Positions 33,297 through 44,725 of a DNA stretch of 64,000 nt are shown here, piece by piece. Within the stretch, counting starts at the first letter, position 1, and each line of letters begins with the position of its first letter. Origin of the DNA: Serinicoccus sediminis (GTDB taxonomy: Bacteria; Actinomycetota; Actinomycetes; Actinomycetales; Dermatophilaceae). The stretch lies in the NCBI RefSeq assembly GCF_004153545.1, contig NZ_SDVA01000008.1, forward strand, positions 62,001 through 126,000, read 5' to 3'. Both the position numbers and the translations under genes were made by a program. The notes beneath the pieces were generated by a model that saw only the letters and a list, made by a program, of their open reading frames with translations, was not told the DNA's origin and did not search any database.

Positions 33297-34465
33297 TCAG
33301 CTACCGGCGCGCCGCTTGTTGTAGACGTCGAAGGCGACCGCCAGCAGCAGGACGAGTCCCTTGACCAGCTGCTGCGTCGACTGGTCGGCACCCATGAGCT
33401 GCATGCCGTTGGACATGACGGCCATGATGAGACCACCGATCATGGCCCCGCTGACCCGGCCGACACCTCCGGTGACCGCGGCCCCGCCGATGAAACAGGC
33501 GGCGATGGCGTCCAGCTCGAACATGTTGCCGGCGCCCGGCTGCGCACCGTTCATGCGGGACGAGAAGACGACCCCGGCGATGCCCGAGAGCAGGCCCATG
33601 TTGACGAAGATGAGGAAGTTGACCTTCTTGACCTTGACGCCCGAGAGCTTCGCGGCCGTGAGGTTGCCGCCGATGGCGTAGACGTTGCGGCCGAAGACCG
33701 TCTTCTGGGTGACGAGCCCGTAGATGAGGACGAGGACCGCGAGCAGGATGAGCACGTTGGGCAGGCCGCGGCTCTGGGCGAGCTGGTAGCCGAACCACAT
33801 GACCACCGCACCGACGGCGACGACCTTGAGCACGAAGAGCGGCAGCGCGCCGACCTCCTGCTCGTAGGAGACCGCGGCCCGCCGCTGCCGCCAGGCGTTC
33901 ACGGCATACCCGAGCACGGCGACGGCGAAGATGACCAAGGTGAAGACGTCGACCCCGTAGCCGCCCAGGATGCCGTTCTGGAAGCCGTTGGCGATCTGGT
34001 AGTAGGTGCCGCCGAAGGGGGACAGCGACACGTTGTCCAGGACCTGGAAGGTCAGGCCGCGGAAGATGAGCATCCCCGCCAGGGTGACGATGAAGGCCGG
34101 GATCCCCACGTAGGCGACCCAGAACCCCTGCCAGCACCCGGCCAGCACGCCCACCGCCAGCGCCGCGAGCACCCCGACCCACCAGGGCATGCCGCTGCGG
34201 ATCGAGACGACCGCCGCGGTCGCCCCGGTCAGGGCCACCAGCGAGCCCACCGACAGGTCGATGTGCCCACCGATGATGACGATGATCATCCCGATCGCGA
34301 GGATGAGGATGTAGGAGTACTGCAGGACGATGTTGGTGAGGTTCCCCGGCGTGAGGAAGTTGGGCTGCAGGACCGAGAAGAACCCGACGATCACCACCAG
34401 CGCCAGCAGGATGCCGCTCTGGCGGATGTTGCTGGTGAGCAGTTCCTTGAGGTTGAGCGTCCCGG

Positions 34466-34469
<4 letters not shown>
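33297..34469 (-). CDS. Monosaccharide ABC transporter permease (XylH/GguB type)
   Basis: The protein has 390 residues and about ten hydrophobic helices. It belongs to the branched RbsC/XylH permease family, with the signature [24 protein letters not shown] near residue 65 and [23 protein letters not shown]-like glycine-rich segments near the C-terminus. The ATG at 34469 overlaps the ATPase stop by four bases. It is the last gene of the arabinose locus and should import L-arabinose, or a related pentose, with the two upstream components. Confidence 0.92.
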
Positions 34470-36010
<1,541 letters not shown>

Positions 36011-36063
36011 GGAGCTCCTCACGGGGGGCACCGCGCAGGTGCGCGGCGGGGAAGGGGGGCGCC

Positions 36064-36094
36064 CCTGACCCGTCGTCGGACGCGACGGGTCAGG
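36064..36094 (-). terminator. Intercistronic hairpin between binding-protein and ATPase genes
   Basis: A perfect 12-base inverted repeat (left arm 36064-36075, right arm 36083-36094, seven-base loop) lies 18 bases after the binding-protein stop and about 50 bases before the ATPase start. Without a T-tract it is more likely an mRNA-stabilising or partial-attenuation structure than a full terminator. This would give more binding protein than transporter core, a known pattern in sugar-importer operons. Confidence 0.65.
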
Positions 36095-36112
36095 AGCGGT
36101 CGGGCAGGAGGG

Positions 36113-37273
36113 TCACTCGGCGACGCCGGAGTCGACCTCCTCCTGGGTCCAGTAGCCCGAGTCGATGAGCAGCTCGGTGATGTTGTCCTGGTAGACCACG
36201 TCGGACTCCAGCAGGTAGGAGGGGACGACCTTGACGCCGTTGTCGTAGCTCTCGGTGTCGTTGGCCTCGGCCTCCTCGCCGGCCATGTAGGCCTCGACCG
36301 TGACGACGGCCTGGTCGGCCAGCTTGCGGGTGTCCTTGAAGATGGTCGACTGCTGGACGCCGTCGGCGATGAGCTTCACCGAGGCGATCTCGGCGTCCTG
36401 GCCGGTGACCACGGGCAGCCCGTCCTCGATGGTGTCGCCCCGACCGTCGCCGCGCAGCGCGGTGATGATGCCGCGCGACAGGCCGTCGTAGGGGGAGAGC
36501 ACGCCGTGCAGCTCGGTGTCCCCGCTGTAGGTGCTGGTCAGCAGGTCCTCCATGCGGCGCTGCGCCGTCTCCTGCTGCCACCGCAGCGTTGCCGCCTGCT
36601 CGATGTCGGTCTGGCCCGAGGGCACCTCGAGGGTGCCGTCCTCCATGTAGGGCTGCAGGGTGTCCATCGCCCCGTCCCAGAAGAAGTGGGCGTTGTTGTC
36701 GTCCAGCGACCCGGCGAACAGCTCGATGTTGAACGGTCCCTCCGCGTCGCCCTCGGAGCCGTCCTCGTTGAGGATGCCCAGCCCGACCAGCAGCGCCGTG
36801 GCCTGCTGCACGCCGACGTTGTAGTTGTCGAAGGTGACGTAGAAGTCGACGTTCTCGCTGTCCCGGATCAGCCGGTCGTAGGAGATGACCGGGATGCCCG
36901 CGGCGGCGGCGGCGTCGAGCTGGCTGGAGAGGGCGGTGCCGTCGATCGCGGCGATGACCAGGGCGTCGGCCCCGTTGGTGATCATCTGGTCGATCTGCTG
37001 GCTCTGGGTGGGGATGTCGTCGTTGGCGAACTGCAGGTCGACGTCGTAGCCGGCCTCGGTGAGCCCGGCCTCGACGGCGTTGCCGTCGGCGATCCAGCGC
37101 TCGGAGGTCTGGGTGGGCATGGCGACACCGACGGTGCCGCCCTCGCCCCCTCCGCCCTCGGACGCGCTGCCCTCGTCGGCGCTGCCGCTGCCCGCACCCT
37201 CGCCGCCGCAGGCCGCGAGGCTGAGGGCGAGCGTGGCACCGGCGGCGATGGCGGTGTACCTACGGATCATCAT
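36113..37273 (-). CDS. Monosaccharide ABC transporter substrate-binding lipoprotein (ChvE/XylF-like)
   Basis: The lipoprotein has the signal MMIRRYTAIAAGATLALS and a lipobox ending LAAC (C22), then a Gly/Ser/Glu-rich linker of about 25 residues. The binding domain (GTVGVAMPTQTSERWIADG, DALVIAAIDGTALSSQLD, IPVISYDRLIRDSENVDFYV) is typical of ChvE/XylF receptors for arabinose, xylose or glucose. Length is 386 residues. ATG 37273 follows AAGGAG. Its place after araBDA and before ATPase and permease genes makes L-arabinose the likely ligand. Confidence 0.93.
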   Translation of the reverse strand: MMIRRYTAIAAGATLALSLAACGGEGAGSGSADEGSASEGGGGEGGTVGVAMPTQTSERWIADGNAVEAGLTEAGYDVDLQFANDDIPTQSQQIDQMITNGADALVIAAIDGTALSSQLDAAAAAGIPVISYDRLIRDSENVDFYVTFDNYNVGVQQATALLVGLGILNEDGSEGDAEGPFNIELFAGSLDDNNAHFFWDGAMDTLQPYMEDGTLEVPSGQTDIEQAATLRWQQETAQRRMEDLLTSTYSGDTELHGVLSPYDGLSRGIITALRGDGRGDTIEDGLPVVTGQDAEIASVKLIADGVQQSTIFKDTRKLADQAVVTVEAYMAGEEAEANDTESYDNGVKVVPSYLLESDVVYQDNITELLIDSGYWTQEEVDSGVAE

Positions 37274-37353
37274 GGGTGTCTCCTTGGGTGTGGTCCCGCG
37301 GGTGCGGGTGGTGGACGGTGGTCCGTCGCGGGTGGGTATGCCGTGCGGTCGCC

Positions 37354-38868
37354 TCAGACGCCCTGCGCGAGGCGGTGGTAGGCCTGGTTCCAGCGCACCT
37401 CGCGGGCGAAGTCGCGCGTGGTGGTGTCCTGGTCGATGACCAGCAGCTCGGTGCCCGACATCGCGGCCCACTCCTCGACGACCGGCACCCCCACCTGGGT
37501 GGTGAGGACGGTGTGGTGGGCCGCGCCGGCGGTGAGCCACGCCTCGGCCGAGGTGGCGAGATCGGGCTGCGGGCGCCAGACGGCGTGGGCGACGGGCAGG
37601 TGCGGCAGCGGGGCGTCGGGGGCGACCACGTCGACCGCGTTGGCGGTGAGCCGGAAGCGGTCGCGCATGTCGGTCATCGCCACCACGACCCCCGGTCCGG
37701 GGTCGGCGTGGAAGACCAGGCGGACCGGGTCCTCGCGGTCGCCGATGGCGAGCGGGTGCACCTCGAGGCGCGGCCGGGCGGTCGTCAGCGACGGGCAGAT
37801 CTCCAGCATGTGGGCGCCGAGGACCTTCTCCGCGCCCGGGGTGAGGTCGTAGGTGTAGTCCTCCATGAGGGAGGCGCCACCGGGCAGGCCGGCCCCCATG
37901 ACCTTGGCCGCGCGGACGAGGACGGCGGTCTTCCAGTCGCCCTCGGCGCCGAAGCCGTAGCCGGCGGCCATGAGGCGCTGGACCGCGAGCCCGGGCAGCT
38001 GGGTGAGACCGCCCAGGTCCTCGAAGGTGGTCGTGAAGGCGGTCGCGCCGAGGGACTCCAGCAGCGTGCGCAGGGCCACCTCCTGGCGGGCGCCGTCCCG
38101 CAGCGACCCGGCCCGCTCCCCGCCGGGGCGCAGCTCGGGCGCGACGTCGTAGAGGTCGAGGTACTCGGTGACGAGGGCGTCCACCTCGTGGTCGCCCACC
38201 TCGGCGACCGCGGCCACCAGGTCGTTGACCCCCCAGGTGTTGACCGAGACGCCCAGCCGGATCTCGGCCTCGGTCTTGTCGCCCTCGGTCACGGCCACGT
38301 TGCGCATGTTGTCGCCGAACCGGGCCAGCCTCAGCGAGCGCGTCGCGGCCCACCCGGCGGCCGCCCGGGCCCAGTCGCCGACCCGGCGCTGGACGGGGGC
38401 GTGGGAGACGTGCCCGACCACCGTGCTGCGCCGCACGCCCATCCGGGTCTGCAGGTAGCCGAACTCGCGGTCCCCGTGAGCGGCCTGGTTGAGGTTCATG
38501 AAGTCGAAGTCGATGGTCGACCAGGGCAGCTCCACGTTGGCCTGCGTGTGCAGGTGGAGCAGCGGCAGGTCGAGGGCGGCCAGCCCGGCGATCCACATCT
38601 TGGCCGGCGAGAAGGTGTGCATCCAGGCGACGATCCCGATGCAGCCCTCGTGCGCGTTGGCCTCCAGAGCGAGGCGGTGGATCGCGTCGCGGTCGGTCAG
38701 CACGGGCTTCCAGACGATGCGGACGGGGACCGCATCGGCGTCGTCGAGCTGTCGGGCGATGGCCTGGCTCTGCTCGGCGACCTGCCGGAGGGTCTCCTCG
38801 CCGTAGAGGTGCTGGCTGCCGGTGCAGAACCAGATCTCGGCGTCCTCGGTGCGGGGCTGCGCGCTCAT
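37354..38868 (-). CDS. araA: L-arabinose isomerase
   Basis: Converts L-arabinose to L-ribulose, the first cytoplasmic step of arabinose use. The 504-residue length fits the family. Visible signatures are [14 protein letters not shown] at the N-terminus, [15 protein letters not shown] near residue 90, [20 protein letters not shown], and [14 protein letters not shown] near residue 190. The metal-binding region follows ([16 protein letters not shown] and [21 protein letters not shown]). The ATG at 38868 lies in an ATGA overlap with the araD stop; the frame remains open upstream inside araD but is not used. It is the third gene of araB-araD-araA. Confidence 0.96.
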   Translation of the reverse strand: MSAQPRTEDAEIWFCTGSQHLYGEETLRQVAEQSQAIARQLDDADAVPVRIVWKPVLTDRDAIHRLALEANAHEGCIGIVAWMHTFSPAKMWIAGLAALDLPLLHLHTQANVELPWSTIDFDFMNLNQAAHGDREFGYLQTRMGVRRSTVVGHVSHAPVQRRVGDWARAAAGWAATRSLRLARFGDNMRNVAVTEGDKTEAEIRLGVSVNTWGVNDLVAAVAEVGDHEVDALVTEYLDLYDVAPELRPGGERAGSLRDGARQEVALRTLLESLGATAFTTTFEDLGGLTQLPGLAVQRLMAAGYGFGAEGDWKTAVLVRAAKVMGAGLPGGASLMEDYTYDLTPGAEKVLGAHMLEICPSLTTARPRLEVHPLAIGDREDPVRLVFHADPGPGVVVAMTDMRDRFRLTANAVDVVAPDAPLPHLPVAHAVWRPQPDLATSAEAWLTAGAAHHTVLTTQVGVPVVEEWAAMSGTELLVIDQDTTTRDFAREVRWNQAYHRLAQGV

Positions 38869-39596
38869 GCTGGTGCCTGCTCCTGGTGCTGCTCGGTGGA
38901 CGGCGAGGCGGGCGCCTGGCCGTAGACGTTCTGGTAGCGGTGGTAGAGGGCGTCGACGTCGCGCTGGTCCAGCGGCGTGAGAGGCCCGAGCTGGCGGGCG
39001 AGGTGCAGGGTCCGGGCGACCTCCTCCACCATGACCGCCGCCTTGACGGCGGCCCGCGCGTCGCGGCCCACGGTGAAGGGCCCGTGGCTGCGCATGAGCA
39101 CCGCGGGGCTGCGGGACCCGCGCAGGGTCTCCACGATGCCGCGGCCGATGGAGTCGTCCCCGATGAGGGCGAACGGGCCGATGGGGACCGGCCCCCCGAA
39201 CTCGTCGGCCATCATCGTCAGGGCGCACGGGATGTCCTCGCCCAGCGCCGCCCAGGCGGTGGCGTAGGGGGAGTGGGTGTGCACGACGCCGCCGACGTCG
39301 GGCCGGTGCCGGTAGACGTAGGCGTGGGCCGCGGTGTCGGAGCTGGGGCGGTGCGCGCCCTCGACGAGCTCGCCGTCGAGGTCGCAGACCACCATGGCCT
39401 CCGGCGACAGCTCGTCGTAACCCACTCCGGAGGGCTTGATGACGAACAGCTCGGTGCCGGGGACCCGCTGGGAGACGTTGCCCGCGGTCCACACCACGAG
39501 CTCCCAGCGGGGCAGCTCGGCGTGCAGCCGCGCCACGACCTCGCGGACCCGGGCGACCTCGGTGCGCACCTGCTCGGGGTGCTGGGCCAGGCTCAC
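38865..39596 (-). CDS. araD: L-ribulose-5-phosphate 4-epimerase
   Basis: Epimerises L-ribulose 5-phosphate to D-xylulose 5-phosphate for the pentose phosphate pathway. The 243-residue class II aldolase/epimerase has [10 protein letters not shown] in the phosphate-binding loop, [11 protein letters not shown], the [36 protein letters not shown] region with the zinc histidines, and a third histidine in RSHGPFTVG. It overlaps araB by four bases upstream and araA by four downstream, so the three are translationally coupled. Confidence 0.95.
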   Translation of the reverse strand: MSLAQHPEQVRTEVARVREVVARLHAELPRWELVVWTAGNVSQRVPGTELFVIKPSGVGYDELSPEAMVVCDLDGELVEGAHRPSSDTAAHAYVYRHRPDVGGVVHTHSPYATAWAALGEDIPCALTMMADEFGGPVPIGPFALIGDDSIGRGIVETLRGSRSPAVLMRSHGPFTVGRDARAAVKAAVMVEEVARTLHLARQLGPLTPLDQRDVDALYHRYQNVYGQAPASPSTEQHQEQAPA

Positions 39597-41305
39597 GCGG
39601 CCGTCCCCCGTCCGGCGCGGGCGGCGCGCCGCAGCGCGCGCAGCCGGTGCATGACCTCGTTGCCACCGCGACCGAAGTGGTCGTGCAGCGTGCGGTACTC
39701 CGCGAAGAGCGCGTCGTAGGCGCGCGCCGACTCCTCGTCGGGGGTGTAGACCGCCCGGTCCACCCGGCCCATGGCGGACGCGGCGGCGCGGATGTCGGCA
39801 TGCTCCCCGGCCGCGACGGCGGCGTGCAGGGCGGACCCGAGCGCCGGGCCCTGGTCGGTCGCGATGGTCGAGATGGGCAGCCGGGTGACGTCGGCGTAGA
39901 TCTGCATGAGCAGCGCGTTCTTGAGCAGCCCCCCGGCGACGACGAACTCGGTCACCGGCACGCCCGCCTCGACGAACGCCTCGACGATGACGCGGGTCCC
40001 GAACGCGGTGGCCTCGAGGAGCGCGCGATAGGTGTCCTCCGGCCGGGTGGCCAGGGTCTGCCCGACGACGAGGCCGGACAGCTCGTGGTCGACGAGGACC
40101 GACCGGTTGCCGCTGTGCCAGTCCAGCGCCACCAGCCCGTGCTCACCCACCTGCTGCCGGGAGGCGAGGTCGGTGAGCAGCTCGTGCACCGACATACCCC
40201 GTCGGTGCGCCTCCTCGTGGTAGCCGGGCGGGACGCCGTGCTCCACGAACCAGCCGAAGATGTCCCCCACCCCGGACTGGCCGGCCTCGTAGCCCCACAG
40301 CCCCGGCACGATGCCGCCCTCGACGACGCCGCACATCCCCGGGACCTCCCGGCGTGCCTCGCCGTTCATGACGTGGCAGGTCGAGGTGCCCATGATGGCC
40401 ACCATCTGCCCGGGGTCGACGGCGCCGGCGGCCGGGGCGGTGACGTGGGCGTCGACGTTGCCGACGGCGACGGTGATGCCCTCCGGCAGGCCGGTCCACG
40501 CCGCCGCCTGTGCCGTCAGCCGGCCGGCGGGGGCCCCGAGCTCACCGAGGGGCTGGTCGAGCTTGTCGGCGACGAAGTCCGCGAAGTCGGGGTTCAGCGC
40601 GGCCAGGAAGTCGCGGTCGGGGTAGCGGCCGTCCTGGCGGATGCCCTTGTAGCCCGCGGTGCACGCGTTGCGGACGTAGCTGCCGCACAGCTGCCAGACG
40701 ATCCAGTCAGCCGCCTCGACCCAGCGCTCGGTGGCGGCGTAGACCTCGGGGTCGTCCTCGAGCAGCTCCAGCGCCTTGGCGAACTCCCACTCCGAGGAGA
40801 TGAGCCCGCCGTAGCGGCCGATCCACGGCTCGCCCCGCTCGTGGGCCAGCGCGTTGATGCGGTCGGCGTGCGGCTGCGCGGCGTGGTGCTTCCACAGCTT
40901 CACGTAGGCGTGCGGCCGGTCCGCGAACGCGGCCAGCTCGCTGAGCGGGGTGCCGTCGGCCGTCGTCGGGACCATGGTGCAGGCGGTGAAGTCCGTCGCG
41001 ATGCCCACGACGTCCTCTGGCCGCACGCCGTGCTCCTCGCGGGCCGAGGCCAGCGCGGCCGGGACGGCGTGCGACAGGACCTCGACGTAGTCACCGGGCA
41101 CCTGCAGCGCCCAGTCCGGCGGCAGGGTCGCGGCGGCGCCCCCGGCGGCCGACGGACCGGCGGTGAGCTCGGACTCCATCACGCCGTGGGCGTAGGGGTG
41201 GGCGGCGCTGCCGACCACCGTGCCGTCCGCCACCCGGACGACGACGGCCCGCCCGGACAGGGTGCCGTAGTCGACGCCGACGACGTAGGTGTTGTTACCG
41301 CTCAC
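39593..41305 (-). CDS. araB: Ribulokinase
   Basis: Phosphorylates L-ribulose to L-ribulose 5-phosphate. The 570-residue FGGY-family kinase shows [16 protein letters not shown] as the N-terminal phosphate loop, [72 protein letters not shown], and the C-terminal [22 protein letters not shown]. The start is GTG at 41305; no ribosome-binding site precedes it, and a good -10 lies ten to fifteen bases upstream, so the mRNA is probably leaderless or nearly so. It is the first gene of the arabinose operon, and LacI-type operator palindromes cover its start. Confidence 0.95.
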   Translation of the reverse strand: MSGNNTYVVGVDYGTLSGRAVVVRVADGTVVGSAAHPYAHGVMESELTAGPSAAGGAAATLPPDWALQVPGDYVEVLSHAVPAALASAREEHGVRPEDVVGIATDFTACTMVPTTADGTPLSELAAFADRPHAYVKLWKHHAAQPHADRINALAHERGEPWIGRYGGLISSEWEFAKALELLEDDPEVYAATERWVEAADWIVWQLCGSYVRNACTAGYKGIRQDGRYPDRDFLAALNPDFADFVADKLDQPLGELGAPAGRLTAQAAAWTGLPEGITVAVGNVDAHVTAPAAGAVDPGQMVAIMGTSTCHVMNGEARREVPGMCGVVEGGIVPGLWGYEAGQSGVGDIFGWFVEHGVPPGYHEEAHRRGMSVHELLTDLASRQQVGEHGLVALDWHSGNRSVLVDHELSGLVVGQTLATRPEDTYRALLEATAFGTRVIVEAFVEAGVPVTEFVVAGGLLKNALLMQIYADVTRLPISTIATDQGPALGSALHAAVAAGEHADIRAAASAMGRVDRAVYTPDEESARAYDALFAEYRTLHDHFGRGGNEVMHRLRALRRAARAGRGTAA

Positions 41306-41342
41306 AAGACGAGGAGGTTACCGCTAACATGCGGTTTGTCAA
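41292..41342 (-). promoter_or_regulatory. araB promoter with two LacI-type operators
   Basis: On the minus strand, a perfect -35 TTGACA (plus-strand 41337-41342) and a -10 TAACCT (41315-41320) are spaced by 16 bases. The predicted transcription start falls within a few bases of the GTG at 41305. Two CG-centred palindromes overlap it: GTTACCGCTAAC at 41317-41328, from the -10 into the spacer, and the imperfect TTGTTACCGCTCACAA at 41292-41307, across the start codon. The divergent LacI-family gene is the likely repressor. Confidence 0.75.
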
Positions 41343-41411
41343 AACACCTGTTCGCCGCCCCTGCGACGAACGGTGCAGGATGGGCGACGAGCGGACGGAG
41401 AGGTGAGGCTG

Positions 41412-42428
41412 GTGCGGGGTCGACGCACGACCATGTATGACGTGGCGGCCGCGGCCGGCGTGTCGCACCAGACCGTGTCGCGGGTCGTCAACAACAGCGA
41501 CCAGGTGCGTCCGGAGACCGTGGACCGGGTGCGCCGTGCCATGGTCCGGCTGGGCTACCGGCCCAGCGGGACCGCCCGCAACCTCGCGGTGCGTCGCACG
41601 CGGTCGCTCGGGGTGGTCAGCTTCATGGGCCCGCTCTTCGGGCCGATGTCCATGCTGCTGAGCATCGAGGCCGCGGCCCGGCGCAGCGGCTACGCGGCGC
41701 AGCTGGTGTCCGCCCACGGGCTGGACGCGGGCCAGGTGGACGCCGTCCTGGAGGAGGTGCTCCGCCGCGACGTCGAGGGGGTGGCCGTCATCGCCCCCAC
41801 GGACCAGCAGGCGGGGATGGTCGCCGGGCTGCGCGACCAGCTGCCCGTGGTCGCGGTGGAGGGGCGGCTCGGCGACGACGTCCCCTTCGTCGCCAGCGAC
41901 AACGAGGCGGGTGGCCGGCTCGTGGCCGAGCACCTGCTGGAGTGCGGGCACCGGACGATCGCGCACGTGAGCGGGCCGGAGGACTGGGGCGAGGCGCGCC
42001 AGCGCACCGCCGGCTGGGCGAACCGGCTCCGGTCGGCCGGTGTGGAGCCCGGCCCGGTGTGGGCCGGGGACTGGAGCCCGGAGTCGGGCTACCGGGCCGG
42101 GGTGGAGCTGCTGGCGCACCCGCGGTGGGGCGAGGTCACCGCGGTCTTCGCGGCGAACGACTCGATGGCCCTGGGCCTCATGGCCGCCCTGCACCGGGCC
42201 GGTGCCGGGGTGCCCGGGCGGGTGAGCGTCATCGGCTACGACAACACCCCGGAGAGCGGGTGGCTGCAGCCGGCGCTCAGCACCGTGGAGCAGCAGTTCG
42301 ACGCCGTCGGGGCGGCTGCGGTGGAGCGCCTCGTGACGTCGCTGGAGGGCGGGGCGGCGCAGGCGGAGCTGCTCATCCCGCCCCGTCTGGTCTCCCGGTC
42401 CAGCGTGGCCCGGCACGGGCGGGGCTGA
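41412..42428 (+). CDS. LacI-family regulator of the arabinose locus
   Basis: The helix-turn-helix (TMYDVAAAAGVSHQTVSRVVNNS) starts at about residue 7, followed by the hinge helix YRPSGTARNLA and the sugar-sensing domain ending with IGYDNTPESGWLQPALSTVEQ. The GTG at 41412 has GGAGAGG eight bases upstream; GTG 41403 or ATG 41373 would add unconserved residues. The resulting 338 residues are normal for the family. It is transcribed divergently from araB, whose promoter carries two LacI-type palindromes, so it is probably the arabinose-responsive repressor (AraR role). Orthology to named regulators cannot be settled by eye. Confidence 0.9.
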   Translation: MRGRRTTMYDVAAAAGVSHQTVSRVVNNSDQVRPETVDRVRRAMVRLGYRPSGTARNLAVRRTRSLGVVSFMGPLFGPMSMLLSIEAAARRSGYAAQLVSAHGLDAGQVDAVLEEVLRRDVEGVAVIAPTDQQAGMVAGLRDQLPVVAVEGRLGDDVPFVASDNEAGGRLVAEHLLECGHRTIAHVSGPEDWGEARQRTAGWANRLRSAGVEPGPVWAGDWSPESGYRAGVELLAHPRWGEVTAVFAANDSMALGLMAALHRAGAGVPGRVSVIGYDNTPESGWLQPALSTVEQQFDAVGAAAVERLVTSLEGGAAQAELLIPPRLVSRSSVARHGRG

Positions 42429-42429
42429 C

Positions 42430-42442
42430 TACACTCGCCGGG
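42430..42442 (+). promoter_or_regulatory. -10-like element for the acyltransferase gene
   Basis: TACACT at 42430-42435 fits TAnnnT and lies seven bases before the GTG at 42443, with no ribosome-binding site. It starts two bases after the preceding regulator's stop. This suggests an independent leaderless transcript, although read-through from the regulator gene is possible. Confidence 0.35.
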
Positions 42443-44725
42443 GTGAGCGGGGTCGGTGGTCGTCAGGTGCCGCCGGGCTACCGGGCCGACATCCAGGGCC
42501 TGCGGGCGCTGGCCGTCGTGCTCGTCCTGCTCTACCACGCGGGGGTGCCGTGGCTCCCCGGCGGCTTCGCCGGCGTCGACGTCTTCTTCGTCATCTCCGG
42601 CTACGTCATCACCGGGCTGCTCGTCGGTGAGGTTCTGCGCACCGGGTCGGTGGACCTGCGCCGCTTCTGGTCGCGCCGGGCGCGGCGCCTGCTCCCCGCC
42701 TCGGCCCTCGTCCTCGTCACGACCGCGCTGCTCACCCTGACCCTGCTGCCCCAGGTCCGCTGGCGCGAGACCGGCTGGGACGTCGTCACCTCAGGTCTCT
42801 ACGTCGTCAACTGGCGCCTGGCCGACCGGTCCGTGGACTACCTGGCCGAGGACTCGGTCGCGTCCCCGGTGCAGCAGTACTGGTCGCTCGCCGTCGAGGA
42901 GCAGTTCTACCTCGTCTGGCCGCTGCTGCTCCTCCTGGCGGCAGGCCTCGCGCGGCGCCGGGGCCTGCGCACCGTCCCGGTGGTGGCGCTGCTGCTGGGT
43001 CTGGTGGTCGTCCTGCCCTCCTTCGCCTGGGCGGTCCACCTCAGCGCCACCAGCCCGCCGGAGGCCTACTTCGTCACCACCACCCGGCTGTGGCAGCTCG
43101 GGGTCGGGGCGCTCGTCGCCCTCGGCAGCGCCTGGTGGTCCAGGGTGCCCGTCCCGTTGGCCACGGTGCTGGCCTGGGGAGGTCCTGCGGTCGTGGTGGC
43201 CGGCGCGATGCTGACCGGCGCGCAGACCGCCTGGCCGGGCTGGGCCGCTCTCGTCCCGACCCTGGGCACGGCGGCCGCGATCATCGGTGGGGTGCGGGCC
43301 TCGGAGGTGCTGGGGCCCCTCCGGGTGCACCGGTGGGCGGTGCTGCAGTGGATCGGCGCGCTGTCCTACTCGCTCTACCTGTGGCACTGGCCGTTGCTCG
43401 TCGTGGCCGAGGCCCGGCTGGGGGAGCTGTCCGTCTGGACCGGCCTGGGGGTCGTGCTCCTGTGCGTGGCTCCGGCCGTGGCGGGCTACCTGCTCGTCGA
43501 GCAGCCGGTACGTCACGCCCGCGGTCGCTGGGCACGCCCCGCGGCCGGGCTGGCGGTGGGAGCGCTGTGCACGGTCCTGGCGGCGGCCACCGGCTGGCAG
43601 CTGGTGCGCGAGGTCGACCGGCAGGTCCGCACCAACGAGGCAGCCGCGGGGGACGCCGAGGGCGCGGGCGCCCTGCAGGACGACGGCACCCGCACGGGGG
43701 ACGACGGAGCGGTCGCGGGGGACGACGGCACCGGCACGGCGGACGACGGCGCGCACGGGGCGGCGGGGGACCAGGACGGCGCGGGCGGCGCGGCGGGAGA
43801 CCAGGACGGCGCCGCCGGTACGAGCGGGTCCGGGGGCCGCGAGGTCCCGTCCGGCACCGACGGGGCGCCCTCGCCCGGCCTGGACGGGGTCGACCTGTCA
43901 CCCGCGTCGATCACCCCGGACCCCCTCGAGGCGACGCGTGACGTGCCCGCGCTCTACGACGAGGGGTGCGACGCCGATACCGAGGAGGTCGTGCGCTGCA
44001 GCTACGGCGACCCCGAGGGGGACCTGCACGTGGCCGTCGTCGGCGACTCCAAGATCGCCCAGTGGATGGGCGCCCTGGACCAGCTCGGTGAGGAGCGGGG
44101 GTGGCGCGTCGACGTCTACTACCGGTCGGCCTGCCCCTGGAGCGCCACCCCGGTCGAGTTCGAGGACGAGGCGGACGCGCAGGCGTGCCGGTCCTGGGGG
44201 GCCGAGGTGACGCAGCGGCTGGTGGACCGCCCGCCGGACGTGGTCCTGACGTCCTCGGTCAAGTCGCAGGGTCGCGCCGAGGACGGCGAGCTGTCGGGGG
44301 AGGTGCTCGCCCAGGGTATGGCGCAGCTCTGGCAGGAGGTCGGTGCCGCCGGGGTGCCGGTCGTCGCGGTGGCGGACACCCCGCAGCCGGGCGACCTGCA
44401 GGTCTACGCCTGCGTCGCCGACCACCGCGGTGACCTGGGGCGCTGCACCTTCGACGGCAACAGCGGCAGCGGCACCGGCCCGCTCCTGGGGGCCGTGGAG
44501 CAGGTCGAGACCTCGACCTTCGTGACCATGAACGACTGGGTGTGCCCCGGGCAGGACGAGTGCCCACCCGTGGTCGGCGGTGTCCTCGTCTACCGGCAGG
44601 GCAGCCACATCACCGATACCTACGCCCGGTCCCTGTCCGACGTGCTGGGCGACCGGCTGCAGGTGGCCTTCGACCGGCTGGGGGTCACCGGCGATGCCCG
44701 TGGTGCGACGTCCCGGTCCGGCTAG
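42443..44725 (+). CDS. OafA-type acyltransferase with C-terminal SGNH domain
   Basis: This 760-residue membrane enzyme transfers acyl groups to cell-surface glycans. The acyltransferase-3 domain spans about residues 10-380 with ten or so helices, the catalytic H32 (LLYHAG), FAGVDVFFVISGYVIT and RRARRLLPAS. A long extracytoplasmic linker (about residues 395-500) is rich in Asp, Gly and Ala and is encoded by tandem repeats. The C-terminal SGNH hydrolase-like domain has its serine in VVGDSK (S536) and the final histidine in RQGSHIT (H722). The GTG at 42443 gives the standard N-terminus; longer frames overlap the regulator. Peptidoglycan or polysaccharide O-acetylation is likely; the acceptor is unknown. 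Its stop overlaps that of the convergent gene. Confidence 0.9.
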   Translation: MSGVGGRQVPPGYRADIQGLRALAVVLVLLYHAGVPWLPGGFAGVDVFFVISGYVITGLLVGEVLRTGSVDLRRFWSRRARRLLPASALVLVTTALLTLTLLPQVRWRETGWDVVTSGLYVVNWRLADRSVDYLAEDSVASPVQQYWSLAVEEQFYLVWPLLLLLAAGLARRRGLRTVPVVALLLGLVVVLPSFAWAVHLSATSPPEAYFVTTTRLWQLGVGALVALGSAWWSRVPVPLATVLAWGGPAVVVAGAMLTGAQTAWPGWAALVPTLGTAAAIIGGVRASEVLGPLRVHRWAVLQWIGALSYSLYLWHWPLLVVAEARLGELSVWTGLGVVLLCVAPAVAGYLLVEQPVRHARGRWARPAAGLAVGALCTVLAAATGWQLVREVDRQVRTNEAAAGDAEGAGALQDDGTRTGDDGAVAGDDGTGTADDGAHGAAGDQDGAGGAAGDQDGAAGTSGSGGREVPSGTDGAPSPGLDGVDLSPASITPDPLEATRDVPALYDEGCDADTEEVVRCSYGDPEGDLHVAVVGDSKIAQWMGALDQLGEERGWRVDVYYRSACPWSATPVEFEDEADAQACRSWGAEVTQRLVDRPPDVVLTSSVKSQGRAEDGELSGEVLAQGMAQLWQEVGAAGVPVVAVADTPQPGDLQVYACVADHRGDLGRCTFDGNSGSGTGPLLGAVEQVETSTFVTMNDWVCPGQDECPPVVGGVLVYRQGSHITDTYARSLSDVLGDRLQVAFDRLGVTGDARGATSRSG
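43679..43820. repeat. Asp/Gly-coding tandem repeat in acyltransferase linker
   Basis: Three 21-base units beginning GACGACGG (43679-43741) are followed by longer related units of 27 and 30 bases beginning GACGACGG and GACCAGGACGG. All are multiples of three, so copy-number change alters only linker length. The array joins the membrane domain to the SGNH domain. Confidence 0.8.

Noticed and set aside
37354-39801. Very long open frames that continue upstream of real starts, such as 815 codons ending at 37354, 1528 codons ending at 44722 and 1544 codons on the strand opposite the SNF2 gene.
   Set aside because: In very GC-rich DNA, stop codons are rare in non-coding frames. The extra parts overlap genes with clear families and have Arg/Pro/Gly-rich, domain-free sequence.
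41329-41406. A possible 25-codon leader peptide upstream of the arabinose regulator, with AGGAGG 11 bases before its ATG and its stop close to the regulator's GTG.
   Set aside because: The AGGAGG is the complement of the araB -10 region (TAACCTCCT) and the frame lies across the araB promoter, so the match is probably a by-product of promoter sequence. No codon pattern suggests a regulatory peptide.
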